Of a stretch of DNA of 64,000 nucleotides, positions 25,818 to 33,211 are shown piece by piece. Position numbers and translations under genes: made by a program. Each line of letters starts with the position of its first letter. Within the stretch, counting starts at the first letter, position 1. The stretch spans positions 186,001 to 250,000 of the forward strand of contig NZ_ASJA01000003.1 of the NCBI RefSeq assembly GCF_000412185.1, in the 5' to 3' direction. This DNA is from Euryhalocaulis caribicus. GTDB lineage: Bacteria > Pseudomonadota > Alphaproteobacteria > Caulobacterales > Maricaulaceae. Below the pieces are notes generated by a model. The model saw nothing but the letters and a program-made list of their open reading frames with translations, searched no databases and was not told the DNA's origin.

Positions 25818-26432
25818 TTATACCGTCGTGCGCGGCGCCCGCGCCATCTGGTAGAGCCCCGACACGCCGGCCGTGGCCAGCACAAAGCCCGCCGCGGCCA
25901 GATAAAGCACGCTCTGCCCGATCAACAGGCCGGAAATGACGGTGGCCGCCGCGCAGATCACCGCAAAGCCCAGCATCACCCGGTCGCGGGAGAACCGCCC
26001 CACCGCATAGAAGGCGATGGTGTAGCAGGCGAACGCCACCCCAAGGATGGAGTCGAAGGCGGCCAGCGGCGCCGCGCCGAACGCCACGCCCAAAAATACG
26101 CCGAACGTATAAAGCCCGATCGGCACGCCAATGGTCGACCAGACCATATTGGCCAGACGGTTATTGACCGAGGAAACCCCCGCCGGGTCCTTGACCAGGG
26201 TCGCCAGCAGCGCCGTGCCGATGCCGCCGATAATCGCGTAACCGATCCAGAACGCCCCGATGGCGTCAATCGGAAACGGCGTCCGTCCTGTCAGCGCCAT
26301 CCAGTGAAGCCCCAGCATGGCGGCGGTCAGCACCCCCCACCACAACGCAAACCGTCCCCCCACCAGCGGCGCGGTCTCCCCGCGCTCGGCAAGGTCCTTG
26401 ATATAGTCCAGATCCTGAGTGAGCGTGCTCAT
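25818..26432 (-). CDS. Polytopic membrane protein, partner of the winged-helix regulator
   Basis: A 204-residue protein with a short polar N-terminus (TQDLDYIKDLAERGET) and about six transmembrane helices, the first at GRFALWWGVLTAAMLGLHW. No transporter motif was recognised. A GTG at 26435 is also possible as start; the ATG at 26432 is preceded by GAGGGAAAT. Co-transcribed with the regulator 4 bases downstream. Such regulator-membrane protein pairs are common, but their function is not established. The promoter region contains the operator at 26454-26470. Confidence 0.75.
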   Translation of the reverse strand: MSTLTQDLDYIKDLAERGETAPLVGGRFALWWGVLTAAMLGLHWMALTGRTPFPIDAIGAFWIGYAIIGGIGTALLATLVKDPAGVSSVNNRLANMVWSTIGVPIGLYTFGVFLGVAFGAAPLAAFDSILGVAFACYTIAFYAVGRFSRDRVMLGFAVICAAATVISGLLIGQSVLYLAAAGFVLATAGVSGLYQMARAPRTTV

Positions 26433-26453
26433 CACATTTCCCTCATATAAATA

Positions 26454-26470
26454 ACTTTACAAAATAAAGT
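26454..26470. promoter_or_regulatory. Operator candidate ACTTTA-N5-TAAAGT (site 1)
   Basis: A perfect 6+6 bp gapped palindrome with a CAAAA spacer, 21 bases upstream of the membrane protein/regulator operon, in an AT-rich patch of a GC-rich genome. Outer bases also show partial symmetry (CATATA ... TATATG). The same half sites and spacing occur at 37478-37494. Its position over the promoter fits autoregulation by the winged-helix protein. Confidence 0.75.
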
Positions 26471-26556
26471 ATATGAAATGAGCGGAGATTGCAAGGGGCG
26501 TTTTCTCGGGATGAATCGCGTGATTTCCAGAGGAAGTTTGCGCCCTGTGGAGTTCG

Positions 26557-26681
26557 CCTTCGAGACGCCCTTCCGGGCTCCTCAGGCTAAGGGATCGGGG
26601 GGGGTGAAGCCCTCTTCCCCTTAACCCTCCCCATCACCCTCACCCTGAGGAGCCGCGCCTTCAGGCGCGGCGTCTCGAAGG
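26557..26681. repeat. Palindromic intergenic repeat A
   Basis: The gap 26433-27009 holds no gene. Its first repeat has 13-bp outer arms CCTTCGAGACGCC (26557-26569) and their complement (26669-26681), and 11-bp inner arms GGCTCCTCAGG (26576-26586) and complement (26644-26654). The sequence type (cttcgagacg ... ctgaggagc) resembles REP-like intergenic repeats of alphaproteobacterial genomes. It can fold as one long cruciform. Confidence 0.8.
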
Positions 26682-26721
26682 GCCGTCACAGAACAAAACG
26701 CGCGCCTCTATATCACCCACC

Positions 26722-26813
26722 TGTCATCCCGGACTTGATCCGGGATCCAGGCGAACAAGCGCGCAAGCTTCGCCAAGATCCCGCATCTCCGCTTCGCTCC
26801 GTGCGGGATGACA
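26722..26813. repeat. Palindromic intergenic repeat B
   Basis: A second repeat with 10-bp arms TGTCATCCCG (26722-26731) and CGGGATGACA (26804-26813), containing GGACTTGATCCGGGATCCAGG. This 'tcatcccggacttgatccgggatc' type is a well-known dispersed repeat in alphaproteobacteria. It is unrelated in sequence to repeat A, though both are palindromic. Confidence 0.8.
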
Positions 26814-26879
26814 ATTTAGGGGGGATGAATCAACAACAATCAGACCGGGTCACGCGTAACCGAAAACACCAACCCAAAA

Positions 26880-26977
26880 CGTCATCCTCCGACGGAGCAC
26901 AGCGGAGATCGGAGGACCCAGTTGAAATCTTTGCGCCCCACGTTCCCTGGGTCCTCCGGTCAAGCCGGAGGATGACG
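26880..26977. repeat. Palindromic intergenic repeat C
   Basis: A third repeat with 12-bp outer arms CGTCATCCTCCG (26880-26891) and complement (26966-26977), and 11-bp inner arms GGAGGACCCAG (26911-26921) and complement (26947-26957). It resembles repeat B at its ends (GTCATCC ... GGATGAC) but differs inside. It ends 32 bases before the stop of the sulfotransferase fusion gene and could act as a terminator for it. Confidence 0.8.
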
Positions 26978-27009
26978 GTGGAGAGAGGCGAGAGGGCGAG
27001 GCAAAAACC

Positions 27010-29085
27010 CTACCGCGTGCGGACCAGTTTCAGCTTCCGGGTCCGATTCTGGCCGCGCTCCATGCCCATCAAGTCCTGGGCGAAGCGTTCCAGCTCCCCG
27101 GCGTAATGGCCCTCGGGGCGGTCCAGCCGGGCGCGGTCCAGAAAGCCTTGCGCGGCGCGGCGCAGGGCCGGTTGCGGATCGCCGCTTTTCACCGCGCGGG
27201 CCAGCGCGATGTGCAACAGCTTGCGCAGCCATTCATGGGCCGGCAGCAGCTCCGCCGCCATCCAGAAGCCGTCGCGCAGCAGCGGTTCGTAATCCGGTTC
27301 GATCGCCGCGTTGCGGCACAGGGCGAACCAGCGCCAGTAGAGATGCTTCATCGCATCGCCGGAAGACAGGCCCAGATCGCGCTCCCGGTAATAGGAAACC
27401 CCGCTCCGCCCGGTCGCCACCCAGGCGCTCGCCACCCGCGTCAGGCGCAGCTTGAAGACCCAGTCCTCGTACATCCGGCCATAGGTCTCGAACCCACCCG
27501 CGGCGCGGTACAGCGCCTTGGTCATCAGCATGTCGCGCGGCACCGGGCCGTCGCGCCTGAACAGATAGCCGACCTGGCGATAGCCCGGCAGGGCCGCCAG
27601 CTCTTCCATCACCCAGCTATGATCGTAATCTCCGTCCTCATAGACCTCGACATCGCTCATCGCGACAGCGCTCAGCGGATCGTCGGCGCCCTGCAGCGCC
27701 GCCCATTCAGCCTCCAGCTTGTCCGGCCACCAGAAATCGTCCGTATCCATGTGGGCGACCCAGTTTTGACGGGCCTGCAGGGTCGCAAGATGCCGGTTCG
27801 CGCCGGGGCCGACATTGTTCGGCTGGCGCAGGTGCCGCACATTGAAATGAGATTCCGCCAGCCGGCGGCAATGCGTGGACACCGCCTCGTCGGACGCGTC
27901 GTCGGCCAGGATGATTTCCGTCGGCCGCAGCGATTGCGTCAGCAGGCAGCCCAGCGCCCGCTCGATCGTCTCCAGCGGTTCGTTATGGATGCTGACGATG
28001 CAGCTGATCTGCGCGTCGTCATTGCGGGAGGGGCGGGCCAGGGATTTCAGCGCGTTTTCCAGCTGCGCCTGCGCCTCGCTGGCGCGCGTCTCCGCGTCCT
28101 GCTTCTTGTGGCCGGTCCGTCCGTCAAAGGCGAAGCGCCAGCCCACGCTGGTGCGCCAGGTCGGATATTTGCGCAGCAGGGAATGGCCGGTGCTCTTTTC
28201 GTAGAAATCCTGCAGACCGCCCAGCTTGTAACGGTCGGAGATCAGGCCCTCCGTCTCCAGCGGGTCCAGCAGGAATTCCTCGTACCAGTTCTGTAAATCG
28301 GTCAGGAAGCCGATCTCCGCCTCGCTCAGCACGCGGTTGGCCTTGGTCGTGACTCCGGTGCGCTTGCGCCCCTGCGTCACTTCCGGCGCGGCCAGCGGCG
28401 CCAGGCCCAGGAACCCGGCCAGCCGGTCGCGCGCCACGGCCTCGTTTTCCAGCAGCAGCTCATAGGGCAGCAGCATCACGTTCTTCGGGTGCGCCGCGTA
28501 ATGCTCGGTCAGGGCCCGGTTCATGTAGAGCCACCAGTAACCGGCCCAGACATGCTCCTTCTCGTCGGGGCTGGCGGGCAGGTCGGCCTTGTCGCCGAAG
28601 CGCCGCTCTATCTCTTCGGCTAGGCGCAGCTTGTCGCTGCGGTGGAACTCGTCGCCCAGCAGCGAGAAATGCAGATGCGCCGAATTCACGCTGTCGAACG
28701 GGTTGCGCACCACGCCGATGACCTTCGCGTTCGGGTAGAGCCGCGAATACGCCTCCAGCCGGCCGCACCCGCGGATCATCTTGATCAGCCCGTCGCCCTC
28801 CGGAACCAGGCTCTCGACGAACTGGTCATGGGCGGCGTTGGGTTCGGTCAGGAACAGCGGCGTTTCCAGATGGGTCAGCACGCCGCGCGCCGAAAACGCC
28901 TGCGTCGTAAAGCCGTCCGGGTTCAGATCATCGCCCCGGAACAGGGCTTTGGAATCCCAGATATAGGGCTCGTAAACCGGGGTCCCCAGCTGTTCCAGAT
29001 TCTTCAGCCAGCCATGGATAAGCTCGAACGCGGCGGTCGTGCCGCTGCGCCCGACCCCGGCGATGATGATGGGCGGCCGGCTCAC
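27010..29085 (-). CDS. Sulfotransferase-glycosyltransferase (GT2) fusion protein
   Basis: A 691-residue two-domain enzyme. Residues 1 to about 320 are a PAPS-dependent sulfotransferase: the 5'-phosphosulfate loop GVGRSGTT (10-17) and the 3'-phosphate site VRNPFDS (126-132). After a charged linker (about 326-357), residues 358-600 form a family-2 glycosyltransferase: SCIVSIHNEPLETIERALG, ILADDASDE and HMDTDDFWW with the DxD at 447-450. A C-terminal helical tail follows. It probably adds a sugar and a sulfate to the same glycan. No signal peptide, so it acts at the cytoplasmic face. It overlaps the upstream GT2 gene by four bases. The fusion is continuous, with no frame break. Confidence 0.85.
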   Translation of the reverse strand: MSRPPIIIAGVGRSGTTAAFELIHGWLKNLEQLGTPVYEPYIWDSKALFRGDDLNPDGFTTQAFSARGVLTHLETPLFLTEPNAAHDQFVESLVPEGDGLIKMIRGCGRLEAYSRLYPNAKVIGVVRNPFDSVNSAHLHFSLLGDEFHRSDKLRLAEEIERRFGDKADLPASPDEKEHVWAGYWWLYMNRALTEHYAAHPKNVMLLPYELLLENEAVARDRLAGFLGLAPLAAPEVTQGRKRTGVTTKANRVLSEAEIGFLTDLQNWYEEFLLDPLETEGLISDRYKLGGLQDFYEKSTGHSLLRKYPTWRTSVGWRFAFDGRTGHKKQDAETRASEAQAQLENALKSLARPSRNDDAQISCIVSIHNEPLETIERALGCLLTQSLRPTEIILADDASDEAVSTHCRRLAESHFNVRHLRQPNNVGPGANRHLATLQARQNWVAHMDTDDFWWPDKLEAEWAALQGADDPLSAVAMSDVEVYEDGDYDHSWVMEELAALPGYRQVGYLFRRDGPVPRDMLMTKALYRAAGGFETYGRMYEDWVFKLRLTRVASAWVATGRSGVSYYRERDLGLSSGDAMKHLYWRWFALCRNAAIEPDYEPLLRDGFWMAAELLPAHEWLRKLLHIALARAVKSGDPQPALRRAAQGFLDRARLDRPEGHYAGELERFAQDLMGMERGQNRTRKLKLVRTR

Positions 29086-29786
29086 GCGGCGCGCTCCCCG
29101 GCCGGGGCCATCAGCTTCAGATAGAAGGGGATCAGTTGCGGGGTCTTCCAGCCATAATGGCGCAGCGCGACAGGCAGGCGTTCGGCCGCAAGGCGCGCGC
29201 TGTCGCCATAGGACAGGCCCGTATCGTCAACGCTGGCGATCACGCGGTCCGTCTTCCGTATCTTCGCGCCCGCCCGGTCGCATTTTACGAAAAACTCCCA
29301 GTCCGCGATCACGCGCCGGGACTCGTCGAAGGGGAATTTCTCCAGCCATTCGCGCCGCGTCAGCGCCGCCTGATGGCAGAACGCCATGCCCCGCCACAGC
29401 GAGCGCGCGTATTGGCGCACATGGCCGGCTCCGGCGGCGCGCGCATCGCCATAAACGATGTCCGCTTCGTCCAGATCCAGATCGTCCAGCGCCTCCGGCG
29501 CGTCGAAGGCGTCTCCCGAATTCATGAAGATTACCCATTCGCCCGTGGCCGCCCGCGCGCCCTTGTTCATGGCGTCATAGATGCCGCCATCGGGCTCGGC
29601 GATCAGGGTGGTGACGATATGGGAAAAATCGCGCGCAATCTCGGCGGATCCGTCGCTGGAATCCCCGTCCACGACCACCAGCTCGCAGGCGCGGTTCAGC
29701 CGCTCCACGCTGCGCAGGGCGCGGTACAGTCCGGCGGCGTTATCGCGGTTTATGGTGACGATGGAGATCAGGGGCGCATCGGCCAT
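29082..29786 (-). CDS. Family 2 glycosyltransferase (WcaA/EpsE-like)
   Basis: A 234-residue GT2 enzyme: ISIVTINRDNAAGLYRALRSV at the start, CELVVVDGDSSDGS, and EPDGGIYDAMNKGARAATGEWVIFMNSGD, the pattern of the colanic-acid/exopolysaccharide glycosyltransferase subgroup. The DxD-like site reads NSGD. No membrane segment. It overlaps the sulfotransferase fusion by four bases, so the two are translationally coupled and probably act on one glycan. The ATG at 29786 lacks a good ribosome site. Confidence 0.87.
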   Translation of the reverse strand: MADAPLISIVTINRDNAAGLYRALRSVERLNRACELVVVDGDSSDGSAEIARDFSHIVTTLIAEPDGGIYDAMNKGARAATGEWVIFMNSGDAFDAPEALDDLDLDEADIVYGDARAAGAGHVRQYARSLWRGMAFCHQAALTRREWLEKFPFDESRRVIADWEFFVKCDRAGAKIRKTDRVIASVDDTGLSYGDSARLAAERLPVALRHYGWKTPQLIPFYLKLMAPAGERAA

Positions 29787-29945
29787 GGCGGCGGGGCGGA
29801 TTTGCTGCTGGAATTGGCGGGCGGGAAAATCCCGTATAGCGGGTAGGGTAGCCGGATTCGAGACCGCTTGGCGACCAAGTTGACAGCATCCCCGGCCAAT
29901 GCGACTTCGATCCGAAGGTTTTCACAAAACAGCAAGAGGCGCGTC

Positions 29946-30101
29946 ATGGCGATCGACCCGGAAGAGAAAGCGGCGGATTTCGAACCCGACGCGGATTTTG
30001 AAGTCTCCGACATTCAGGTTGAGGAACTCCTGTTCCGTGTCCGCAATGTTGAAGGATTGCTCCACAATATCCTCGAAGAGCTGAAGAAGCAGGCCAAATA
30101 G
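29946..30101 (+). CDS. Small acidic protein (51 aa)
   Basis: A 51-residue protein starting MAIDPEEKAADFEPDADFEV. The first half is very acidic; the second half (IQVEELLFRVRNVEGLLHNILEELKKQ) is an amphipathic helix with leucine spacing of a short coiled coil. AGAGG lies about 6 bases before the ATG, and a TTGACA box lies at 29880-29885. It is nine bases upstream of the CitE-like gene, so probably in its operon. The size makes the call less certain. Confidence 0.6.
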   Translation: MAIDPEEKAADFEPDADFEVSDIQVEELLFRVRNVEGLLHNILEELKKQAK

Positions 30102-30110
30102 GGCGGCTCC

Positions 30111-30986
30111 ATGACCGCCTCCGCACCCCGCCTCTGGCGGTCGGCCCTTTTCATGCCGGCCTCCAACGCCCGCGCGCTGGAAAAATCGCGCGGGCTGGAC
30201 GCCGACATCCTTGTCTTTGATCTGGAAGACGCGACGGCCGAAGCGGACAAGGAATCCGCGCGGACCATGGCGGCGGACCGCATCGCCAGCCGCGAAGGTC
30301 GCGCCGCGCACGTTATCCGCGTCAACGCGCTGGACTCGGACTGGATCGCGGCGGACGTGAAAGCGGCCGCGGACGCCAACGCCGACGCCATCGTCATCCC
30401 CAAGGTTGCCGCCGCCGCGGACCTTGAATCAGTCCGCCGGATGCTCCCGGCCGGCGCCCAGACGCCGCTCTGGGCGATGATCGAAACGCCGCGCGCCCTG
30501 ATGAATTTGAAAGAGATCGCGCAGGCGGCCGATACCGGGCTCGAGGCGCTGGTCTTTGGCGGCAATGACATGACCTCCGAACTGCGCGCCCGTCCCGGCC
30601 CGGACCGCGCCGAACTGGTCCCGCACCTGGCCGCCACGGTCGCCGCGGCCCGCGCCTGCGGCCTGATCGCGCTGGACGGGGTTTTCAATGACGTGAAAGA
30701 CGCCGAAGGGTGCGAAGCGGAGGCGCTTCAGGGCCGCCGTCTCGGCTTCGACGGCAAGACGCTGATCCACCCCGCGCAGATCGACATCGCCAATCGCGCC
30801 TTCTCCCCCGCCCCGGACGAAGTCGCCTGGGCGGAAGCCGTCGCCGCCGCCTTCGACGCGCCTGAAAACCAGGGCAAGGCGGTGTTGAGCGTGAATGGCG
30901 AGATGGTTGAAATTCTTCACCTGACGCGCGCCCGCCGCATACTGGCGATGGCCGCACAACACGAAAACAGGAACGCCGGACAATGA
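30111..30986 (+). CDS. HpcH/HpaI aldolase, CitE-like lyase
   Basis: A 291-residue TIM-barrel protein of the HpcH/HpaI aldolase/citrate lyase beta-subunit (CitE, Mcl) family. Seen: RSALFMPASNARALEKS, VFDLEDATAEADKE with the metal-binding Glu/Asp, WAMIETPRALMNL and FDGKTLIHPAQIDIAN near the end. Members cleave malyl-, citramalyl- or beta-methylmalyl-CoA-type esters; no CitD or CitF partner lies near, so a stand-alone CoA-ester lyase/thioesterase is likely. It overlaps arsC by four bases. Confidence 0.9.
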   Translation: MTASAPRLWRSALFMPASNARALEKSRGLDADILVFDLEDATAEADKESARTMAADRIASREGRAAHVIRVNALDSDWIAADVKAAADANADAIVIPKVAAAADLESVRRMLPAGAQTPLWAMIETPRALMNLKEIAQAADTGLEALVFGGNDMTSELRARPGPDRAELVPHLAATVAAARACGLIALDGVFNDVKDAEGCEAEALQGRRLGFDGKTLIHPAQIDIANRAFSPAPDEVAWAEAVAAAFDAPENQGKAVLSVNGEMVEILHLTRARRILAMAAQHENRNAGQ

Positions 30987-31339
30987 CGCTCCAGCTCTAT
31001 CACAATCCTCGCTGCTCCAAGTCCCGCCAGACTCTGGCGCTGCTGCGCCAGCACGGGATCAATCCGGAAATCGTGGAATATATGAAATCCCCGCCGAGTC
31101 CGGACACGCTGAAAGCCATCGTCAAGAAGCTGGATTTCGACTCCGCGCGGCAGCTGATGCGCACGAAAGAGGACGTCTATAAGGAGCTGGGCCTGAAAGA
31201 CGTCACTGACGAGGACGTGCTTCTCAAGGCGATGAGCGAGAACCCGAAACTGATCGAGCGTCCCATCGCCATAAACGGCGAACGGGCGGCCCTTGGCCGC
31301 CCGCCCGAAAATGTTCTGGAGGTCGCGGCGTTGCGCTAG
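30983..31339 (+). CDS. arsC: Arsenate reductase family protein ArsC
   Basis: A glutathione/glutaredoxin-dependent ArsC-type reductase of 118 residues. The catalytic Cys11 lies in HNPRCSKSR. The arginines expected for arsenate binding are in MRTKEDVYKELG and PKLIERPI. It is not in an ars operon: there is no arsR or arsB nearby, and it follows a CitE-like lyase by overlap (ATGA). The stop shares CTAG with the convergent gene at 31336. Confidence 0.93.
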   Translation: MTLQLYHNPRCSKSRQTLALLRQHGINPEIVEYMKSPPSPDTLKAIVKKLDFDSARQLMRTKEDVYKELGLKDVTDEDVLLKAMSENPKLIERPIAINGERAALGRPPENVLEVAALR

Positions 31340-31824
31340 CCGCCGGGAATTTCGAAGTCTTCCTTGGGCGGGGCCAGTTCCTTCTTGAACCGCTCTTCCA
31401 GCTTCTTCACCGGGTGGTTCACGTAGTCGCCGTGAACTTCCCTGGCGATTTTCTCCGTGACCTTCTCATGCAGATTGTCGCGGAACGTGCCCAGCGAACT
31501 GGTCGCGCCGAATACATAGAGCCGGTCGAATTTGTTCTCCATCGCGGAGTGGTTCAGTGATTCCGCGATGCGTTTGACGAAGCGCCTTTCCTGCTGCTCA
31601 TGGAAATCGGTCTCGTCCATGGCGGATCGCTGGCCGTGGCCATTATCGGCCGAACGTCCCGGCGCATCGGTTTTCAGTTCGCGGTCAGGCGGGTTGTCGA
31701 TCTCGTCCTTCTCCAGAAGCTTGAAGTCCGGCGCATCGCTGAACCCTTCGTTCTCGAACAGAAGCGCCTTGGCGCCATCGAAAACCACAATCCAGTCAAT
31801 GCGTTCCGCAGCCATTCTCGCCAT
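31336..31824 (-). CDS. Host-attachment (baeRF-like) family protein
   Basis: A 162-residue protein resembling the family named 'protein required for attachment to host cells' (PF10116), related to release-factor-like baeRF proteins. Seen: IDWIVVFDGAKALLFENEG at the start, DETDFHEQQERRFVKRIAESLN in the middle, LYVFGATSSLGTFRDNLHEKV and GDYVNHPVKKLEERFKKEL at the end. No signal peptide, so a cytoplasmic role is more likely than a surface role. The start at 31824 is supported by AAGGAGAT eight bases upstream. Confidence 0.8.
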   Translation of the reverse strand: MARMAAERIDWIVVFDGAKALLFENEGFSDAPDFKLLEKDEIDNPPDRELKTDAPGRSADNGHGQRSAMDETDFHEQQERRFVKRIAESLNHSAMENKFDRLYVFGATSSLGTFRDNLHEKVTEKIAREVHGDYVNHPVKKLEERFKKELAPPKEDFEIPGG

Positions 31825-31938
31825 GGAAGGATCTCCTTCTCTGTTGTCTTTGCCTGTCATCAACAAGTGGGGAGCGGCCCCGGTTCCGGCAATGGCGCCG
31901 CCTTGCAGCAGCCGGTCCTGCGCGCTAGAGCGAAGCCC

Positions 31939-32679
31939 ATGAACCTACACACCGCATCCTGGCCCGAAGTCGAAGCCTATCTGGAAACATCCACCGGCAT
32001 CGTCATTCCCATCGGCTCGCATGAACAGCACGGCCCGAACGGACTGGTCGGCACCGATGCGATCTGTCCCGAAGTCATCGCGCGCGAGGCGGGGGACGAG
32101 GGCGGCTTTCTGGTCGGCCCCACCTTCTCGATCGGCGTGGCGCAGCATCATCTGGGCTTTCCCGGCTCCATGACGCTGTCGCCCTCCACCATGATCGCGG
32201 TGATTCAGGACTGGCTGGCCTCGCTGGCGCGGCACGGCTTCACGCGCATCTATTTCCTGAACGGCCATGGCGGAAACATCGCCACGATCGACGCGGCCTT
32301 CGCGGAAGCTTACGCCGCCTATTCCTTCGCGGGCGAGTCCGCGCCGTTCGTCTGCAAGCAGGCCAACTGGTGGCAGCTGCCGGGCGTGGCGAAAGCGGTG
32401 GAAGAGGTGATCCCCTCGGGCGAGGGCTATCACGCCACCGCCTCGGAGGTGTCGGTCACCTATTACGCGTACCCGGAGCACCAGAAGGACGTGAAGATGT
32501 CGCCCAAGCACGCCCCGCTCGGCCCGGTGCGCGACGCGGCGGACTATCGCAGGCGCTTCCCGGACGGCCGCATCGGCTCCGACCCCTCGCAGGCGACGCC
32601 GGAAAAGGGCGCCCATATCGTCAAGGCGGCGAAAGCGGGCCTGATTTCGGAAGTCGGGAAATTCTTCCGGGGCGACTGA
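31939..32679 (+). CDS. Creatininase-family amidohydrolase
   Basis: A 246-residue member of the creatininase/MftE family, metal-dependent hydrolases of cyclic amides or formamides. Motifs: VIPIGSHEQHGPNGLVGTDA with metal ligands Glu and His, LNGHGGN, and EGYHATASEVS. The start MNLHTASWPEVEAY at 31939 matches the family. It could act on creatinine, a formylated intermediate or a peptide; no coenzyme-biosynthesis neighbours were found. It is followed after seven bases by the next gene on the same strand. Confidence 0.88.
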   Translation: MNLHTASWPEVEAYLETSTGIVIPIGSHEQHGPNGLVGTDAICPEVIAREAGDEGGFLVGPTFSIGVAQHHLGFPGSMTLSPSTMIAVIQDWLASLARHGFTRIYFLNGHGGNIATIDAAFAEAYAAYSFAGESAPFVCKQANWWQLPGVAKAVEEVIPSGEGYHATASEVSVTYYAYPEHQKDVKMSPKHAPLGPVRDAADYRRRFPDGRIGSDPSQATPEKGAHIVKAAKAGLISEVGKFFRGD

Positions 32680-32686
32680 ACCGGAC

Positions 32687-33211
32687 ATGACATCCCGCCC
32701 CGGAGACGACGCCGCCATCAAGGCCACGGGCCGGGACTGGGCCGCGTGGTTCTCCGATCTGGACAGCTGGGCGGCGGAGCTGGATCATAAATCCATCGCC
32801 GCAGCCCTGCGGGATCAGGGCGTCTCCGGCTGGTGGGCGCAGACCATCGCCAATGCGTGGGAGCAGGCGCGCGGCCGCCGCGAAAAGCATGAAATGCCGG
32901 ACGGTTTGCAGGCCACCGCTTCAAAGACCATCGCCGCCCCGCCCAAGGCCGTCTGGAAAGAAGTCAGCACCGGCGCCTTCCGCGAATGGGCGCCCACGGG
33001 CTGGATCGAGGTCACGACCGCGCACCCGAACAAGACTTTGCGCGGGTCCTGGAACAGCGGCGGCCGGGTCGCGATCTATCTGACAGAAAAGCCCGGCGGC
33101 AAGACGCAGATCGCGGTCAATCACGAAAAGATTTCCGACGCCGGAACATGCGAAATCATGAAGGCGGCGTGGCGCGGCGCGCTCAAGAATCTGAAGGGAC
33201 GCCTGGAATGA
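32687..33211 (+). CDS. Two-part protein with SRPBCC/START-like C-terminus
   Basis: A 174-residue protein. The N-terminal half (GRDWAAWFSDLDSWAAELDHKSIAAAL ... GWWAQTIANAWEQARGRREKHEMPDG) is a helical module, and the C-terminal half (TASKTIAAPPKAVWKEV ... GGKTQIAVNHEKISD) resembles an SRPBCC/AHSA1-like ligand-binding fold. This combination is widespread and uncharacterised. The end overlaps the Kelch lipoprotein gene (ATGA). Confidence 0.7.
   Translation: MTSRPGDDAAIKATGRDWAAWFSDLDSWAAELDHKSIAAALRDQGVSGWWAQTIANAWEQARGRREKHEMPDGLQATASKTIAAPPKAVWKEVSTGAFREWAPTGWIEVTTAHPNKTLRGSWNSGGRVAIYLTEKPGGKTQIAVNHEKISDAGTCEIMKAAWRGALKNLKGRLE

Noticed and set aside
26500-27000. Possible CRISPR array in the repeat-rich gap
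   Set aside because: The three units are different from one another, each is an inverted repeat, and there are no regular spacers or cas genes.
29850-29900. A tRNA-like T-loop resemblance (GGATTCGAGACC)
   Set aside because: No acceptor stem or anticodon arm can be formed around it.
30983-31339. An arsenic-resistance operon around arsC
   Set aside because: No arsR, arsB, acr3 or arsH in the neighbourhood; the gene is coupled to a CitE-like lyase.
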